Source: Branchiostoma floridae (taxonomy: Eukaryota; Chordata; Leptocardii; Amphioxiformes; Branchiostomatidae). Taken from it: a DNA stretch of 64,000 bases. The translations under genes and the position numbers were made by a program. Positions within the stretch are counted from its first letter, which is position 1; each line of letters starts with the position of its first letter. The stretch is from contig NC_049989.1 in assembly GCF_000003815.2 (NCBI RefSeq), positions 15,968,522-16,032,521 on the forward strand. Direction: 5' to 3'. Below, in pieces: positions 10,401 to 22,278 of the stretch. The notes below the pieces were generated by a model that had not been told where the DNA came from, did not search any database, and was given only the letters and a program-made list of their open reading frames with translations.

Positions 10401-11561
10401 GAGGGTTCAATAATTGTAATGTTCTTACTTCATATTCAAAATGTGAACTAATACCAACGTTTTGACAGTTTGCCTGTATGCTGTCTTCCTAAATTTCATT
10501 TACCCTGAGGAGGACAGCAGATGAGCTGTTGAAACGTTGATGTAGGTTAGACATCCAGGTAATAAGATATGCCAAAAAGTACTAGTAGTTATCTAAGCAA
10601 CTGGATATGGTTTTGGAAACTGTCAACCTACAAAATATCTGAAAATGAGCATAACGTTAGATTTGCCTGCTCGTTTTTCTATAAAAGACACTTTCATTTG
10701 ACCCCCAGCGGAGGTCATGGAACTGCAGGCGGCAAACAGGAAGTGCCGGTAACACTAACAGTATCAAGGCATAAATTCCCTCCGGCCGAAGAAGCAACGT
10801 AATCCAACTTATACAGTATCAACATCGATCTATTCCTCTACCATTCACCACAGTTTCCACCTCGCTGTTGTACACGGAAGAATAACTACGTCCTTTGCAA
10901 GTACTGGGGTGTACTATTTTAACCCAAACTTCTTTTGAGGACGGGGGTTGCGGATAAATAAGTTGTGTTCTGACCTAGAGGTCGTTGACCTCGGCCATTT
11001 TGAAGTGATTCATACCAAATATTATACATGGATCTTTTGAATAAGTATCTAGGGCTGAAATATAATGACAATCACACAATTTCACATACACATATAATTC
11101 ATACATCATACATGCAAAACACAAACATGATGTACACACGCACACACACAAGTTTTAAGTGTAACACATACATACATGCATGCAAACACATGCACACACA
11201 CACAAAAAAACCCTAACCACAAATACACCAAGCAACCAACCAAATTATGAAAGAGTCAATCAAACAATCTAAGCAATTGACCTGTCAATCAATCATATTA
11301 TCAGTCATAATTTGCTACCAGCTGTTGAACGATTGCAATAATCTTAGCTGTCCACACTTATAAGCAATCTGCGTGTGGTCAAGCAATCTCTTTGGGTCAA
11401 GGAATCGATTTTTGCTACATATGGAACCAAATTAATAACGTTAGTCCCGCCCACAAATACCTTGTTATGGCCTTTGTGACGATGGGGTTTCTCCTCAACA
11501 GCAGAATGTACTGTTTGAAAGCCCTCTGCACCAGATTCTTCTCGTCTTTACTCTTTTCCAT
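7454..11561 (-). CDS. PXMP2: PXMP2, peroxisomal membrane protein 2 (five exons, complete)
   Basis: Coding exons in transcript order: 11561-11461, 10266-10156, 9137-8975, 8270-8151, 7522-7454. They join with consistent phases and GT-AG signals to 187 residues (human PXMP2 is about 195). Mpv17/PMP22 family: four-helix peroxisomal membrane protein, described in mammals as a channel for small solutes. Diagnostic segments: QYILLLRRNPIVTKAITSG at the N-terminus, GLVSALGN, IPPDKEYAALKRLLADR, FFLVMNALEG, and the C-terminal signature MNWKVW...FININYVPVQ followed by YRVLF and LASIRK. The last exon ends in TAA, which overlaps an AATAAA word. Start ATG at 11561 is the only Met in the first exon that fits the family. 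The gene is divergent from DGCR2. Introns carry a SINE, a hAT-like MITE copy and a minisatellite. Confidence 0.93.
8415..8492 (+). repeat. tRNA-derived SINE fragment
   Basis: Contains an A-box-like TAGTGGTTAGCA and a B-box-like GGTTTGAATCC with flanking GCCTGG / CCAGGAGCC pairing. The acceptor stem and cloverleaf are not intact, so it is read as a SINE head rather than a tRNA gene. It lies in the PXMP2 intron between exons 3 and 4. Confidence 0.5.
9218..9556. mobile_element. hAT-like MITE, truncated copy
   Basis: Begins with CAGGGTTGTAGCCAGCCTGA and follows the element at 39632-39984 across its length (CTAGACCCTCT, GGTAGACTAAGCTGTT, GCTGCAAAATTCC), but stops before the right terminal repeat. 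In PXMP2 intron 2, transcript sense. Confidence 0.8.
9676..10045. repeat. 22-bp minisatellite with inverted copies and TAACCC-like spacer
   Basis: From about 9907 to 10030 the unit GTTGGGCCAAGTTGACCAGG repeats about five times. At 9679-9722 the reverse complement occurs about twice (CCAACACCCTGGTCAACTTG). Between them lies degenerate sequence rich in CCTAACCCTAA and ACATTAAC words. The whole block can fold on itself. In PXMP2 intron 2. Confidence 0.85.
10301..10352. repeat. Short copy of an ACACGGTGTATTCC repeat end
   Basis: ATATAGAATACAACACGGTG followed by TATTCCGTATCACCC and AGCCCGACC matches the arms of the hairpin at 54938-55059 and the block at 29117. In PXMP2 intron 1. Confidence 0.7.
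10505..10550 (+). ncRNA. Hammerhead-ribozyme-like core
   Basis: CTGAGGA (10505-10511, CUGANGA consensus) is followed by a small hairpin GACAGC...GCTGTT and by GAAAC (10531-10535). These are two conserved boxes around a stem II as in hammerhead ribozymes. Stems I and III and the cleavage site are not clear. Penelope-like retroelements are known to carry such motifs. Antisense within PXMP2 intron 1. Confidence 0.3.
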
Positions 11562-12295
11562 CTTAGAAAAGAGTGGTTCTACGTCTTAACGTTCGCTCAA
11601 GTTCGCAGATACTCATACCCTGCACTGAACTTTGTCCAGAAAGGAGGGACAAAGGTCACTGACCGTAAGAACAAAACAACCTTCTTCGGGATTCGGTTCG
11701 CTGCACTTGTCGGGTTCCGTCGGCTACCGAAAAATACCGACTACTTCCGAAGGTCTAAGTGACTGGTTTGCAATAAGATATACTGCATTTGTCATTATGG
11801 TACCATTATGCCGCTCTATCTACAACAGAAAAATATGATGAACAATCTACCGTCTTTTTCTCTCGGATTATGATTTATCAACAAGGACTTTTCTGAATAT
11901 GGTGATTTCTAGACTAGTCTATTTTATTCTTGGCAAACACTGCTTTATGTTTGTTGGCTACTAATAATGATAAAAAAGAATAATAAAGTTAAAAAATGAA
12001 AACGAAAACATGATTATATTTTAAAAGCCTATTAACAATGTTTTTGAAATGAATTGAGTAGCGTAATTGATGCGTTCTATAAATTTGTTTTGTACCATAA
12101 CCCCCTTACTCTTCACTAATGGTCTAGTCCATCGAAAAGTCCGCCATTTTGTTTGCTGAACAAAGTGGGGTGGGAGGCGGTCGTTTCTTCAGCCCTTCTT
12201 TTTGACGGAGGATTTCACCCCGTACAACTTGTTCTGTCCACACAGCACCACCAAAATATCTTCTCCTACGTTGCGACGATTTTCTTCGACCAAAA
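11562..12295. promoter_or_regulatory. Divergent promoter region of PXMP2 and DGCR2
   Basis: The 734 bases between the PXMP2 start (11561, -) and the DGCR2 start (12296, +) hold no other gene. The DGCR2-proximal part (12120-12295) is G/C-richer and contains GTCCGCCATTTTG, a YY1-like CCAT word. No TATA box is obvious. A shared bidirectional promoter is inferred from spacing. Confidence 0.5.
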
Positions 12296-15200
12296 ATGTC
12301 GTCAGCGTCGAGGAATTTAGGATATTTGTGTGTCTTTTTTTACGGTGAGTACTGTGCGTTTTGCCCTTTGCAGCTTGGGGGGAGGAACCTATATATCCCA
12401 CTAGGATAGCGGGGTATTTGCAATGCATCTGTTTACTCAGTTTGCTTACTGGGCGTTTCTCGTGTCAGAATCTTGACTTCTTGAGGAATTTATGTGAATT
12501 CTAGAAGTTTTAGAAGCACATGATGATGTGAATTTTGCACACACTGTCTTTGTTCTTTGATCTGAAAGGCACCTTGGTCAAAACTACACCGCTCGTTTGA
12601 AAATTAGGTCAGATCGTTTGCTTGGTAGCTAACAGATTCCGTGCTTTGTCCTGGCACCACATGTGATGAAACAAACAAGGAATATATTTCACTGAAGAAC
12701 CCTAATTGAATTGCCAAGAAACATTATGATTTGAGGTCGTTTCAAGTATGTATATGACTATGGAAGTTTTAGACTGAAACACATGTATTGAATTCAATCA
12801 AATTCAATTCAGTGTTGCAAGTTGGAGCAAATCATTTGCTAGTGTTTAATTTCTGCATATGTTGAGTTCAATAGTTTTTTTTAATAATTTTACCATACCA
12901 AGGTTTACTTGCTCAATATTTTGTGGTTGAGTTGTACCATAAATAATACAACATGATATGAGTATATTTTTTGTAGGATTTATGTAGGAAGTCATTTACA
13001 AATGTACTTTTTTTTTAAAACCTCAACCCTCAAAGCTTTCCAAGCATCGAAAGATCAGTATACAATTGAACCAATTATTCATGCCTTTTAACAGCTTATA
13101 TAAAAGACAGAGGTAATTATCACCAAATCCTAACCCATTAGTTTAGCACATTTCTCAGTAGGTGTGATCAACATTGGAAAAACAATAGCTGTTTTGTATT
13201 GTCACATCTGTTGCAGTGATAGTCCCAGAGTTGCTCAATTTGGTTCCTTGAAAGATTGCAAAGAGGACAAGGATAATAGGATGTAATGAAATGGTTTGCA
13301 AAAGTGAATCCTATCAGAAGTGTCTGTTTTTCCAAAATGGATCATATTTTTATGTGTTGTCTTCCTCTGTACTCTATCTATGCTATGATTGTAGCATGCA
13401 GTTTTAATGCATTGAAGATTGGTCAAAATTTTGTTCACACATTTCCGTATTTGTTGCCCATTGTTAAAAACGGCTCCCTGAAGTCCAACTCCCTGAAATA
13501 TAGTCATGCATATTAGGTTTTGTTTGTTAAGCCACTCCCAATGCAAATACAGTATGTTTGCTTATTGTAAAAACATATTTCTGATGCGTTGTACCTCAGT
13601 GAAAAGCAACAGCCACTAAAACAAAAAAGGCTAAAAAATGTCAGTGGAGATTTGTGTAAAAGCCCATGATGCATATTTACTTACGATGCATATTTACTTA
13701 CAAACGAGTGACTGTTGACTGTGACAAATGAGATGCTTCTATAATTTTATGGAAATTCCTGTTTCATATTCTTCAGGTGTTACAGTTGTATTAGCAGCTC
13801 CACAAGAGACAGGTGAGGACAGTTTATTATATTCTAATGTTTTTGTATGATGGGAAAAGATACATGTACTTGTAGTAACACTAACACACTTGTTGTTGCT
13901 GTGGATAGTAAATTTGACACAAAGCATGAAACTGTAAAGTTGATCTCTGTTGGTAAATAACATTATGAAATTCAGAACGAAGCCTAAACTTTACCTAACC
14001 AACACTTGAAATAAATTGAGACCTTTGACTTACTCTGTCAGCCTTGTTCACGGAATTTTGACACATCTTTTGTTATTTTGAGGGGAAGCCCACAGTTTAA
14101 AAACTTAAATGCTTTTTGCGCCATGTACTCTACCCAAGAAAAGCTTGTATGTTGTGTTGTACAGAACGAGCCAAATATTGAATGCAATGAATTACTCAAG
14201 CAACTGGATATGATTGTAGAAACAGTCCGACATTTCAGGTAGAATCCTCTACCTTTCGTCAGTGACTGATTAATGTTCAATGTTGGTTTTGGAGATGTTT
14301 TCTGATGGAAATTACTGGTAGAGACATGTTGTAGAATTTAAACCAGCTTATCTAAAAGCAGAAGAAAACAATGTCTGGGGGATTAGACAAGCCATGACTG
14401 TGTTTCATCTAGTTCCTTGCGAGCAAAATTAGACCAATTAATGTCTTATCCGAGGCCTTTCCTACTTAGGAATAAACAAACACACAGTGAAAACAACAGG
14501 CTTTGAGCTGTTTACTCTAGACGTCTATCCTACCGCCAGACTAGATGTTTGTAAGGGCGAGAGACAAAGGATTTTGTCACGGCCCCCCAGAATGTACCAA
14601 GCGCTTAGCACGTAAAGCTGGAGCGGCGCCCGGACCAATCAGAACGTGCGGCGACTCCGTTGTAAAAGCCCTCGCCGATCCTATTCACTTATTTATGCTT
14701 GAAACCTGAAACGGCATGACTGAGCACTCTATTCAGGAAGGTGTTTACCCACATCTTAACCAGGGCCGAGACAGCGTTCTCCTTACCTAAGGACCCATTG
14801 TGGTAAACCAGGTGAAAATACCCTGACCAAGTCTGAATAAAGAAATTTAGGGTCTGCTGTTTTTAATCTTCCTTGATGGGTCGATTTATCCTCTGTCTTG
14901 AAAACATTAAAAACTGAGGTTGATAAAACTTTTATGCTTCTTGACAATGGTACCGAGATGGAAATACATGTGCAGTTTGTTTTCATAGTCAGCGTTAGCA
15001 TATGCCCCCCCACAATTTTTGCTCCAACATTTGACATGGTGTAAGCAGCAGTGCCAGATTGGTGTGTTATCCCTGTTGAGCCCCTGAGTTGCATTTGTAT
15101 GTAGAGTTTATCTAGTGGTGGGTAACACCGTATCGCGTTACGTTTGCAGGGCAAGGAAGGTCATGGTAAAGCAAAGACAGGAAGGAGTGTTTGGCCTCCT

Positions 15201-18200
15201 AATCAAGCACACAGCATTTAAGAAACTATAAACAGAAGAAGATGCAGCGTTCCAAGGGCAAAAGATACTCTTAAGATTTCTTTGGTACTCAAGTGTTATA
15301 AGTCATTTACGAAGTACAAAGGATCAGTATACCAAATGTGTTTTTCACACTTACAGATTCATTGAAAGGTTGGAAATGAGGATCTATTAGCTCATATATT
15401 GTCTGATGTTCAAATTCAGGCTACCTTGGAAATGTTGCCTTTGTTCTATTGTTAAGACCTGACTTTGACCCTGAAAAAAATGTAGCAATTCGGTTTGAGC
15501 CATGATAGGCTGAAGAATGGAAAAACTATTTGTAACCAGTATTTTCACAACAGTCTAATTTAAATGTTGTTGGCATTTGTAATACTGCCTGAAAACACTT
15601 GTGATTTAAGTGTCTTCACTTTTTTAATTGTTATGTTATTTCTAAACATGAACAAACCTTGGTGTCAAGCAAATTTGTGTTTTAACGCTGTATAACTAGA
15701 AGAAAATGCTCAGCTGTGTAATACCTGTATTGGCCGATGACAGGGCAGAAAATTGAGTGTGAATACTAATGATTCAGGTACCAGTGCTTAAGATTAGAAG
15801 TGCAGTTTTGATGTGAAGAGATCACTTGACATGTGTTTCAGGTGGTTTGGATTTCCCTGCCTTGTTGTTTAGCTCTCAGTGGCATTTCACTAGCAGAGCA
15901 GGATACAAAACTAGATCCTGTTGCATGGGGGGCCAATTCAAAGTTCCTGTATTTCCCTTGTAAAAATCTGTCCATCTCCTTTAAATCAAGTCAGTTCTTT
16001 GATTTGACCTTTTGGTTTGGTTGTACAGGGCTCGAAATAGTTTTTCTGCAAACCTGCACTGGTGCAGGTGGCATTGAAAATTACCTGCACCAGACAAATT
16101 TTATCTGCACCACTCTGAATTTAGGAAACATGGATGATACTAAAATCATTCAGGAACCATCATTTTATACTAAATATTAATAATAGTTGGTAACAGTCAG
16201 TGCAGCTTATAACAATCCACATGCACCTACACCACAGGATATTTATGTATAAAACCCAATACATGGACCAGTGCAGGTTAGGTGCAGGTAGACACCAGAA
16301 ATACCGGTGCACCACTCTGAATTTAGGAAGTATGGATCATACTAAATTTGTTCATAAACCATTGTTATTTTTTTCTTTCATACTACATAGGTGGTAACAG
16401 TCAATCACTCAATGCAGCTGAAAACAATCCATATACACTTATACATCATAGGACATTTATGTATAAAACCCAGTACATGGACCAGTGCAGGTTAGGTGCA
16501 GGTAGACACCAGAAATACTTGCACAGCTTCAATTTTACCTGCACTAACCTGCATATGCAGGTGGTATTTCGAGCCCTGCAAGTGAAAAGTTGATTTGGGT
16601 AAAAGAATCTTTAATGTACTTACCTGATATGACAAGTTAATTTTAGTAATTTAGAAAACTTATCCAACGCTGAAAATGTATACATCCTGAGACTCTTGTA
16701 CGAGATAATATTCATCATAATGATGTTCGTCTTTCAGATGCGAATACAGCCCATCATGCTGAAGATCCGGCTCATCAGAACAAGGTGAAGTTGGCGGACG
16801 GTTACCACCCCGGCACATCCTTCGGATATATCCAGCTTGGTCAGCCAGGGTTTGGCAAGGAGGAGGCAACAGCCAGTTTGTTACAGGGAGATTCTCCCAG
16901 TAAGTATACTGTATAGAGCTGTAAGGCCACACCAATTTTATTTGTTGCTTCTCGGATTCGCCTGTCCATTTTTCTTACATTTCCCCCCAAAAAACTAAGT
17001 CCTGAGAAAAATATTACCATTCACAGCCTCCTCACCTCACCGGTCCCATAGCCTCACCGGCCGTATACACATACACATATAACTTTAGTCTAAAAACGAT
17101 GCCTTTTATTCAGAACATTAGTAACAAATCAGAGGGGACTCCTTGTATAAAAAGTGCAACTAAACTGCTCAGACTGTTTTTGTGTTGTTTATTGCCATAT
17201 ATCTTCACCTCAGACCTTTTGAATTATTTATTTTTATGAATTTTGTTTAGTAACCTGTCCAACTTTTCTGAAAATACTGAAAAAGTGACATTTGAGTTTT
17301 GGGCAAGTGAAAAATTGGATTGGGCAAGTAAATATTTTATGTGCTTGGCCGATAGGACAAGTGAATTTCAGAAAACGACTAACCCTGCTGGCACTGACAT
17401 TTAGCATATTCCTTGCTTTTTCCAAAGATACCTGTCCAGAAGGATGGCACTTCCACGCTCGAGTAGGCAGCTGTTACAAGGCCTTCCAAACCAAGATGAC
17501 CTACAGCCAAGCCCAGGAGACCTGCCAGCGTTTGGGCAGTTACCTAGCAACCATCTCCAGCGACAGTGAGCTGAGGTTCATCATCGAGCACAAGTGGGAG
17601 GACTCGGCGGTGCAGTCGCTGATACTGGACGGGATCTACCAGAAGTTCTGGATGGGGTACCACTACGTCACACAGAACAACGTTTCTTTCTGGAGAGTCA
17701 CCAACAACCAAGCAGGTTAGTTAGCGGTGCTTTCATGAAATGATACATGTGCATGAGTGTTTGCCATGCAGTCGGTAGGTTTTGAGTTCAATCTTTGTCT
17801 GAGTCATACCAAAGACTTTTTAAAAAATGGTACATGCTGCTAGAATGGGTACCATCTGGGTAGTCGTTTGCTCCTATGACCTGCACATTCAAACTGTTTG
17901 GTGGTGATGTCACCCATACCTTAATTCGCTGATGTGCAGGGACCAATCAGCGCCCTCGTCCAAAATTTGGACGATTCCAGACGTTAACATGGTCAAAGAT
18001 CCCAGACAGAACAGCAGAGAAGCAACTGTAGTCTGTATAATGAATGTCGGAGCTAGAACCGACTGTATATAGTGTATAGTAAACAGCGAAGCGAACTACT
18101 TTCCGGATAGTACCCAGGCTAACATGCTGCTGTTTTCTCTTCTTAGCACTCAGCATTGGGGCATGAGTATAGTAGTTCAACACCAGTAGACTAGCTCCCT

Positions 18201-21200
18201 GCTGTAGTGATTTTTTTTTACAAAGTTGTGTGGCCCAGGGCTAGTGAAACAGATATGAATCTGCCTGAACGGATTCTTTGACAAGAATAAAATTCAGATT
18301 GACCAGGGATGCTCACATGTGGTCAGCTTTCAGTTTTGACCCATCTGAAAAGACAGGATAAATGCCATCTCTTTCCGATAAGTTTGGTCTGTAACGTCCT
18401 TGATGTATGGCTATCCTCTAACACCTGATCCCCCATTTAACGTCCTATCCAAGGGACTTCGCTTAAGCTAAGGGCACAACCCGCCGTATGTGCAATTTGT
18501 CTGTATGTCTTTTCTTGAGGCCATGCCCGCCACATATTTCTGAAAATGTTCAGTCTGTACAGGGCAGGCGTGTCACCCGTAATAGCACGAACGGGGGGCG
18601 AATTCGCAGCCCGATGGCACACAAAGTTTTGCCTGCAGGTAAAGTTCTACGGCGTGTCTGCATGCTCCAAAATCCATTGGATCCCCTACGATTTCATACG
18701 GATCCCAAAAGATTGCCCACGTTTTGGCACATAGACAGCACATATTTGCACGTATGGTGGTTTGTGCCCTAAGCTTATCCGAAGCTATTTTCTGAGTGAG
18801 CTATCGTTCAGGTATATTTCTTATTGACTACATGTTTCTTCCCATTTTTCAGAAGCCAACAGTGACTTCAACTTCATCCAGAGCTTCAACCCAGTGCTGA
18901 TGACTAACCAGCACGGGGACATGCTGTGTGGACAGCTGCAGTACCTCAGGAACGAGCTGTTTGGTGACCCCCTCCTGTGGAGCTGGTACGCCATCAACTG
19001 TGAAAACAAGTCAGCCTTTCTGTGTAAAAAAGGTGAGTATGGCTCAAAGAAAAAGTCTTGATCTTTACTGCTAGTAGTATTAATTGAATGCCAATTACCT
19101 TTGAAACTGTAATTTACAAGTTTTCCTGTATATGTGGTGACATAAGAGTTGAGCTTTCAAATTAAAGCAAGATCAATTTCCTTTGTTCTCAGACTGTTTA
19201 AGGTCATTGTATAGCAAGTGGACATCATAAAAATAGAGGTCAGGGAGGAAGAGTTCTGGTATATGACTGTATTCATGGCATAAAACTTAGTGGTCCTAGG
19301 TATAGACCTGGTCTTGATCAGGTTTTTCCAGATAAATTTGTTTAAAAACAATCTGAGAACCAACAAATCGAATTGCTGTGGCCTAAGTGCACAAATATTG
19401 CTTATCGATTTGTGTAGATGGAGATTTTGAAGCTCATTGCTTGTGTTTTTTCTCTGATGATTTTGTCAAAATTCAAACAAAGCACATTTTAAAGAAAAAT
19501 TACAGCATCTGCATAGTCTAGTAGATGTTGGTTTGTTACAGGGGAACTACATTAACAGTATCATCGGCAAATGGTCAGCTAGAATGAAATATAGCATGCT
19601 TATGTGAGGTTTTTGTTACTGCCCGATCTTGCAGATCTTGCCAAGATGAAGTGCATCAATAGCAAAGGAGAGAAGGTAGCGGATGGACAGGTGTTCACGC
19701 CCCAGGGCCACGACGCCTGCATGACGTGCACCTGTCACATGGGTGAGGCACAGATGTGCATCACGGCGCAGTGCGACCGGCCCAAGAAATGCACCAGCTA
19801 CCAGATGTCCCCTGACAAGTGCTGTGAGTTCACCTGTTTGGATCCCAACGAGAACAACAACAGCAATAATTGTAAGTAGCACAGTAGCATATAAGGCAAC
19901 AAGTTTCCTTACTGTTTCAGTAGCAGGCAGGCTTTTAGCCAGGCATGCGTCAACGCGTCCAGAAAACGCCCTTTTCTTAGAATAACAAGAAATTTGACGC
20001 TCTGGATGCTCTTGCACTGGGGAGTAAATCCTCTCACAAGCATGAAATTCTGATTGACCAGGGATGCCAAAAGGTCATCTGTGGTCACAGTCTTCTACTG
20101 TGGCCTCTGTAACTGTGTTTTTGCCTTTTAGGATACCTTAGAATGCACTACTTTTAATTTAAAATCATCAAAAACTCTGCACCATGGAAGGTGGATGCCC
20201 CCGGACCCCCCTACAATAGTCACTTGCCGCGACTCACCAATAAATTTGGACTCCCCTTAATAAAATCCTAGCTAAAAGCCTGGTAGCAGGGTTTATTTTT
20301 ACAGGGAGGGGTTGTCAAGAAGACCTTTCCCCTTTAACTTCTAGGATGAATTTACAGGAAAATTGTATTTGTATGTGTATATGTTTTATATTCTTTTTCT
20401 TGGATGTCACGAAAAAGGTTCGAAATACCACCTGCATATGCAGGTTAGTGCAAGTAAAATTGGAGCTGTGCAGGTATTTCTGGTGTCAACCTGCACCTAA
20501 CCTGCACTGGTCCCTGTACTAGGTTTTATACATAGTCCTATGATGTTGGTATATGTGGATTGTTATCAGCTGCACTGACTGTTACCACCTATTAAGTATA
20601 AAAGAAAAAATAGCAATGGTTCCTCAACAGTTTTAGTATGATCCATACTTCCTAATTTCAGAGTGGTGCAGGTAAAAGTTGTCTGGTGCAGGTAATTTTC
20701 AGTGCTACCTGCACCTTGACGAAATCTTCAGAGTGTACTGGCGATTCTATATGAATGTGTTGTGACACCTCTGAATTTGACTACCATCACAGGTGAACTT
20801 ACATTCATGAGATGCTTCTTTGTTGTTTTTTCAGACAATGGTTCGGAGCTGAGCATGACCCACGGGATGCGGCTGGTGGTCAGCTGTCTCTCGTCCTTCC
20901 TAATCCTGTCCCTGCTCCTCTTCATGGTGTACCGACTCCGCCAGCGCAGACTGGAGGCCATCTATGGCGGAAATCACTGTGAGTGGCAAGGCTGTTGTTG
21001 TCGTTCACCTGGTAGTGCTTAGTGGTACATGGGTCAACAAGTTTCTTTGCTGTTGCTGTAGCAGGGCAAATTTTTAGAGGGAGGGGTTAAGACACCTCCT
21101 TTGACCACAGGACCACCCCTTTACATCCCTATCACAAGATGGGTACATACATGATGGGTGGGCCCCAAACAAGATGCCATCCCCTGGATTTGTACTTGGG

Positions 21201-22013
21201 TGTTCCAGTTACAAACTAATTGGACTGAGGAACTCAACTATGTTGATACTAGTACCAGTGGAGCTACATCCCTTAGTGTCAGGATTTTCACCTAGACAAT
21301 TTTGGATGTCACAATCCGAGTGTGAAAGACAAAGTCACTGTAGGGATCCTACATAATATAAGAGTAGAGGGTCATCATTTGTTTTGTACAACCATTTGAC
21401 ATTTAGTATTGCTTTTTTTTCAGACCGGAGGAACAGAGGGTCTCGCCACGTACGCAGAACGAGAACCAACATCATCCCAGCCCACCTCTTCCGCCCTCCC
21501 CCACTCTCACCTTCAGGTGATCTGCATGTTACTCTTCCTCCCTACGACGATCCACCCCCACCATACAGTGCTATCAAGCCAGGCCCGCCCGTCACCCCTG
21601 GGGACAAACCCCCACCCCCGTACGACATGGCCATCATGTTCGACTCGGAGTACGCTGGGCCGCCTCCGAGGAACACCCCGGACAACCCCATGGGAGAAAT
21701 CCAGAGCCCGCAGAGCGATACCAGCCCGCAGGCCGACAGCGAGACCCAGCAGCTCGTCAGACAGCAGGAGCGCGAGTCTCGGAGATCCGCCAGCCACCAC
21801 GACATCGCGTCTCAGCGGTCCAGTCGGTGTAGCTCGCACAGAAATTCCGCAACCTCGCAGACATCCGCGGGAGAAGATAGTGCAAACAGAGCAACGAGAT
21901 CGGCGAGTCGGCGATCTTCTCCGAGACACTCTGCTGCAAGTAACAGGAGTTCTCAAACGAGCACTGAGGGTGCACTGCCAACAGACAATACCACAGAATC
22001 CACATTTGTCTAA
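12296..22013 (+). CDS. DGCR2: DGCR2-like single-pass adhesion receptor (C-type lectin, VWC), eight exons, complete
   Basis: Coding exons: 12296-12344, 13777-13812, 16738-16899, 17428-17715, 18853-19032, 19635-19871, 20835-20978, 21424-22013. All introns are phase 1; the sum is 561 residues (human DGCR2 is 550). Type I membrane protein. Exons 1-2 give a signal peptide ending near VVLAAP; exon 3 is a linker; exons 4-5 are a C-type lectin domain (about 84-237; [31 protein letters not shown]) without EPN/WND sugar-binding motifs; exon 6 is a ten-cysteine VWC domain; exon 7 is the membrane segment (about 329-349, [11 protein letters not shown]) followed by YRLRQRR; exon 8 is the tail with two PPPPY motifs, as in the vertebrate protein, for WW-domain binding. 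The LDL-receptor A domain before the lectin domain in vertebrates was not found in introns 1 or 2. A stop at 12203 with no ATG in between supports the start. Confidence 0.93.
14198..14275 (-). ncRNA. Hammerhead-like motif, second copy, in DGCR2 intron 2
   Basis: Read on the minus strand: CTGACGA (14262-14256), stem II AGGTAGA / TCTACCT (14254-14248 with 14243-14237) around a four-base loop, then GAAA (14236-14233). CAGTCA before the first box can pair with GGACTG after the second, as stem I. A proper stem III is lacking. The neighbouring word AGCAACTGGATATG also occurs at about 10597, so both sit in related retroelement tails. Confidence 0.35.
16027..16577. mobile_element. MITE with AGGGCTCGAAATA terminal repeats and internal duplication
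   Basis: Starts AGGGCTCGAAATA and ends TATTTCGAGCCCT. Most of its interior is repeated in tandem with a period near 200 bp (GCACCACTCTGAATTTAGGA at about 16107 and 16309). Many GTGCAGGT/ACCTGCAC words allow extra folding. It lies in DGCR2 intron 2. Confidence 0.85.
17280..17392. mobile_element. Fragment of the GTTGGACAAG MITE next to a DGCR2 exon
   Basis: Reverse complement of the left end of the elements at 26985 and 62199 (GGGCAAGTGAAAAATTGG, GGCAAGTAAATATTTTATG, GGACAAGTGAATTTCAG). It ends about 35 bases before the acceptor of the first lectin-domain exon, so part of the intron reads open into the exon. Confidence 0.75.
17764..17875. repeat. SINE-like repeat, copy in DGCR2 intron 4
   Basis: CTGAGTCATACCAAAGACTT followed by ATGGTACATGCTGCT is shared with 62990-63035. 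The upstream part (GTAGGTTTTGAGTTCAATC) resembles a decayed B box. Confidence 0.55.
18464..18776. mobile_element. MITE with AAGGGCACAA termini
   Basis: AAGCTAAGGGCACAACCCGCC at the left matches GGTGGTTTGTGCCCTAAGCT at the right; the next block CGTATGTGCAA pairs with TTGCACGTATG. GC-richer than the surrounding intron 4 of DGCR2. No coding capacity. Confidence 0.75.
20416..20715. mobile_element. Inverted copy of the 16027 MITE, in DGCR2 intron 6
   Basis: Carries the reverse complement of the 16027 element (TTCGAAATACCACCTGCATA, GGTGTCAACCTGCACCTAAC, CCTAATTTCAGAGTGGTGCA) in a single, non-duplicated unit with a decayed right end. Opposite orientation to the intron 2 copy within the same transcript. 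Confidence 0.8.
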
Positions 22014-22088
22014 AGGCATCATCTATGTTCTCTGTTTGCAGACCAGGTTGTTACTATACCATCGTACCTTCCTCTTCAAGCTCTGTTA

Positions 22089-22278
22089 TACCCCCCTCAC
22101 ATGTAGTGAAAATCGATCGAACGACGAGTCTGCGAGCTCTAAATTACGAGGAGGCATGACCATCATGCCGACGAAGAAATGGCAGAGTTCCCCCCTTCCC
22201 GTCAGGGTCATGCCTCCTCGTAATTTAGAGATCGCAGACTCGCCGTCCGATCGATTTTCACTACATGTGAGGGGGGTA
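22089..22278. repeat. Near-perfect 73-bp hairpin in the DGCR2 3' UTR
   Basis: Left arm 22089-22161 and right arm 22206-22278 are reverse complements at about 70 of 73 positions (outer end TACCCCCCTCACATGTAG, inner end GAGGAGGCATGACC). The loop is about 44 bases. It may be a foldback element or a functional RNA hairpin. Confidence 0.9.
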
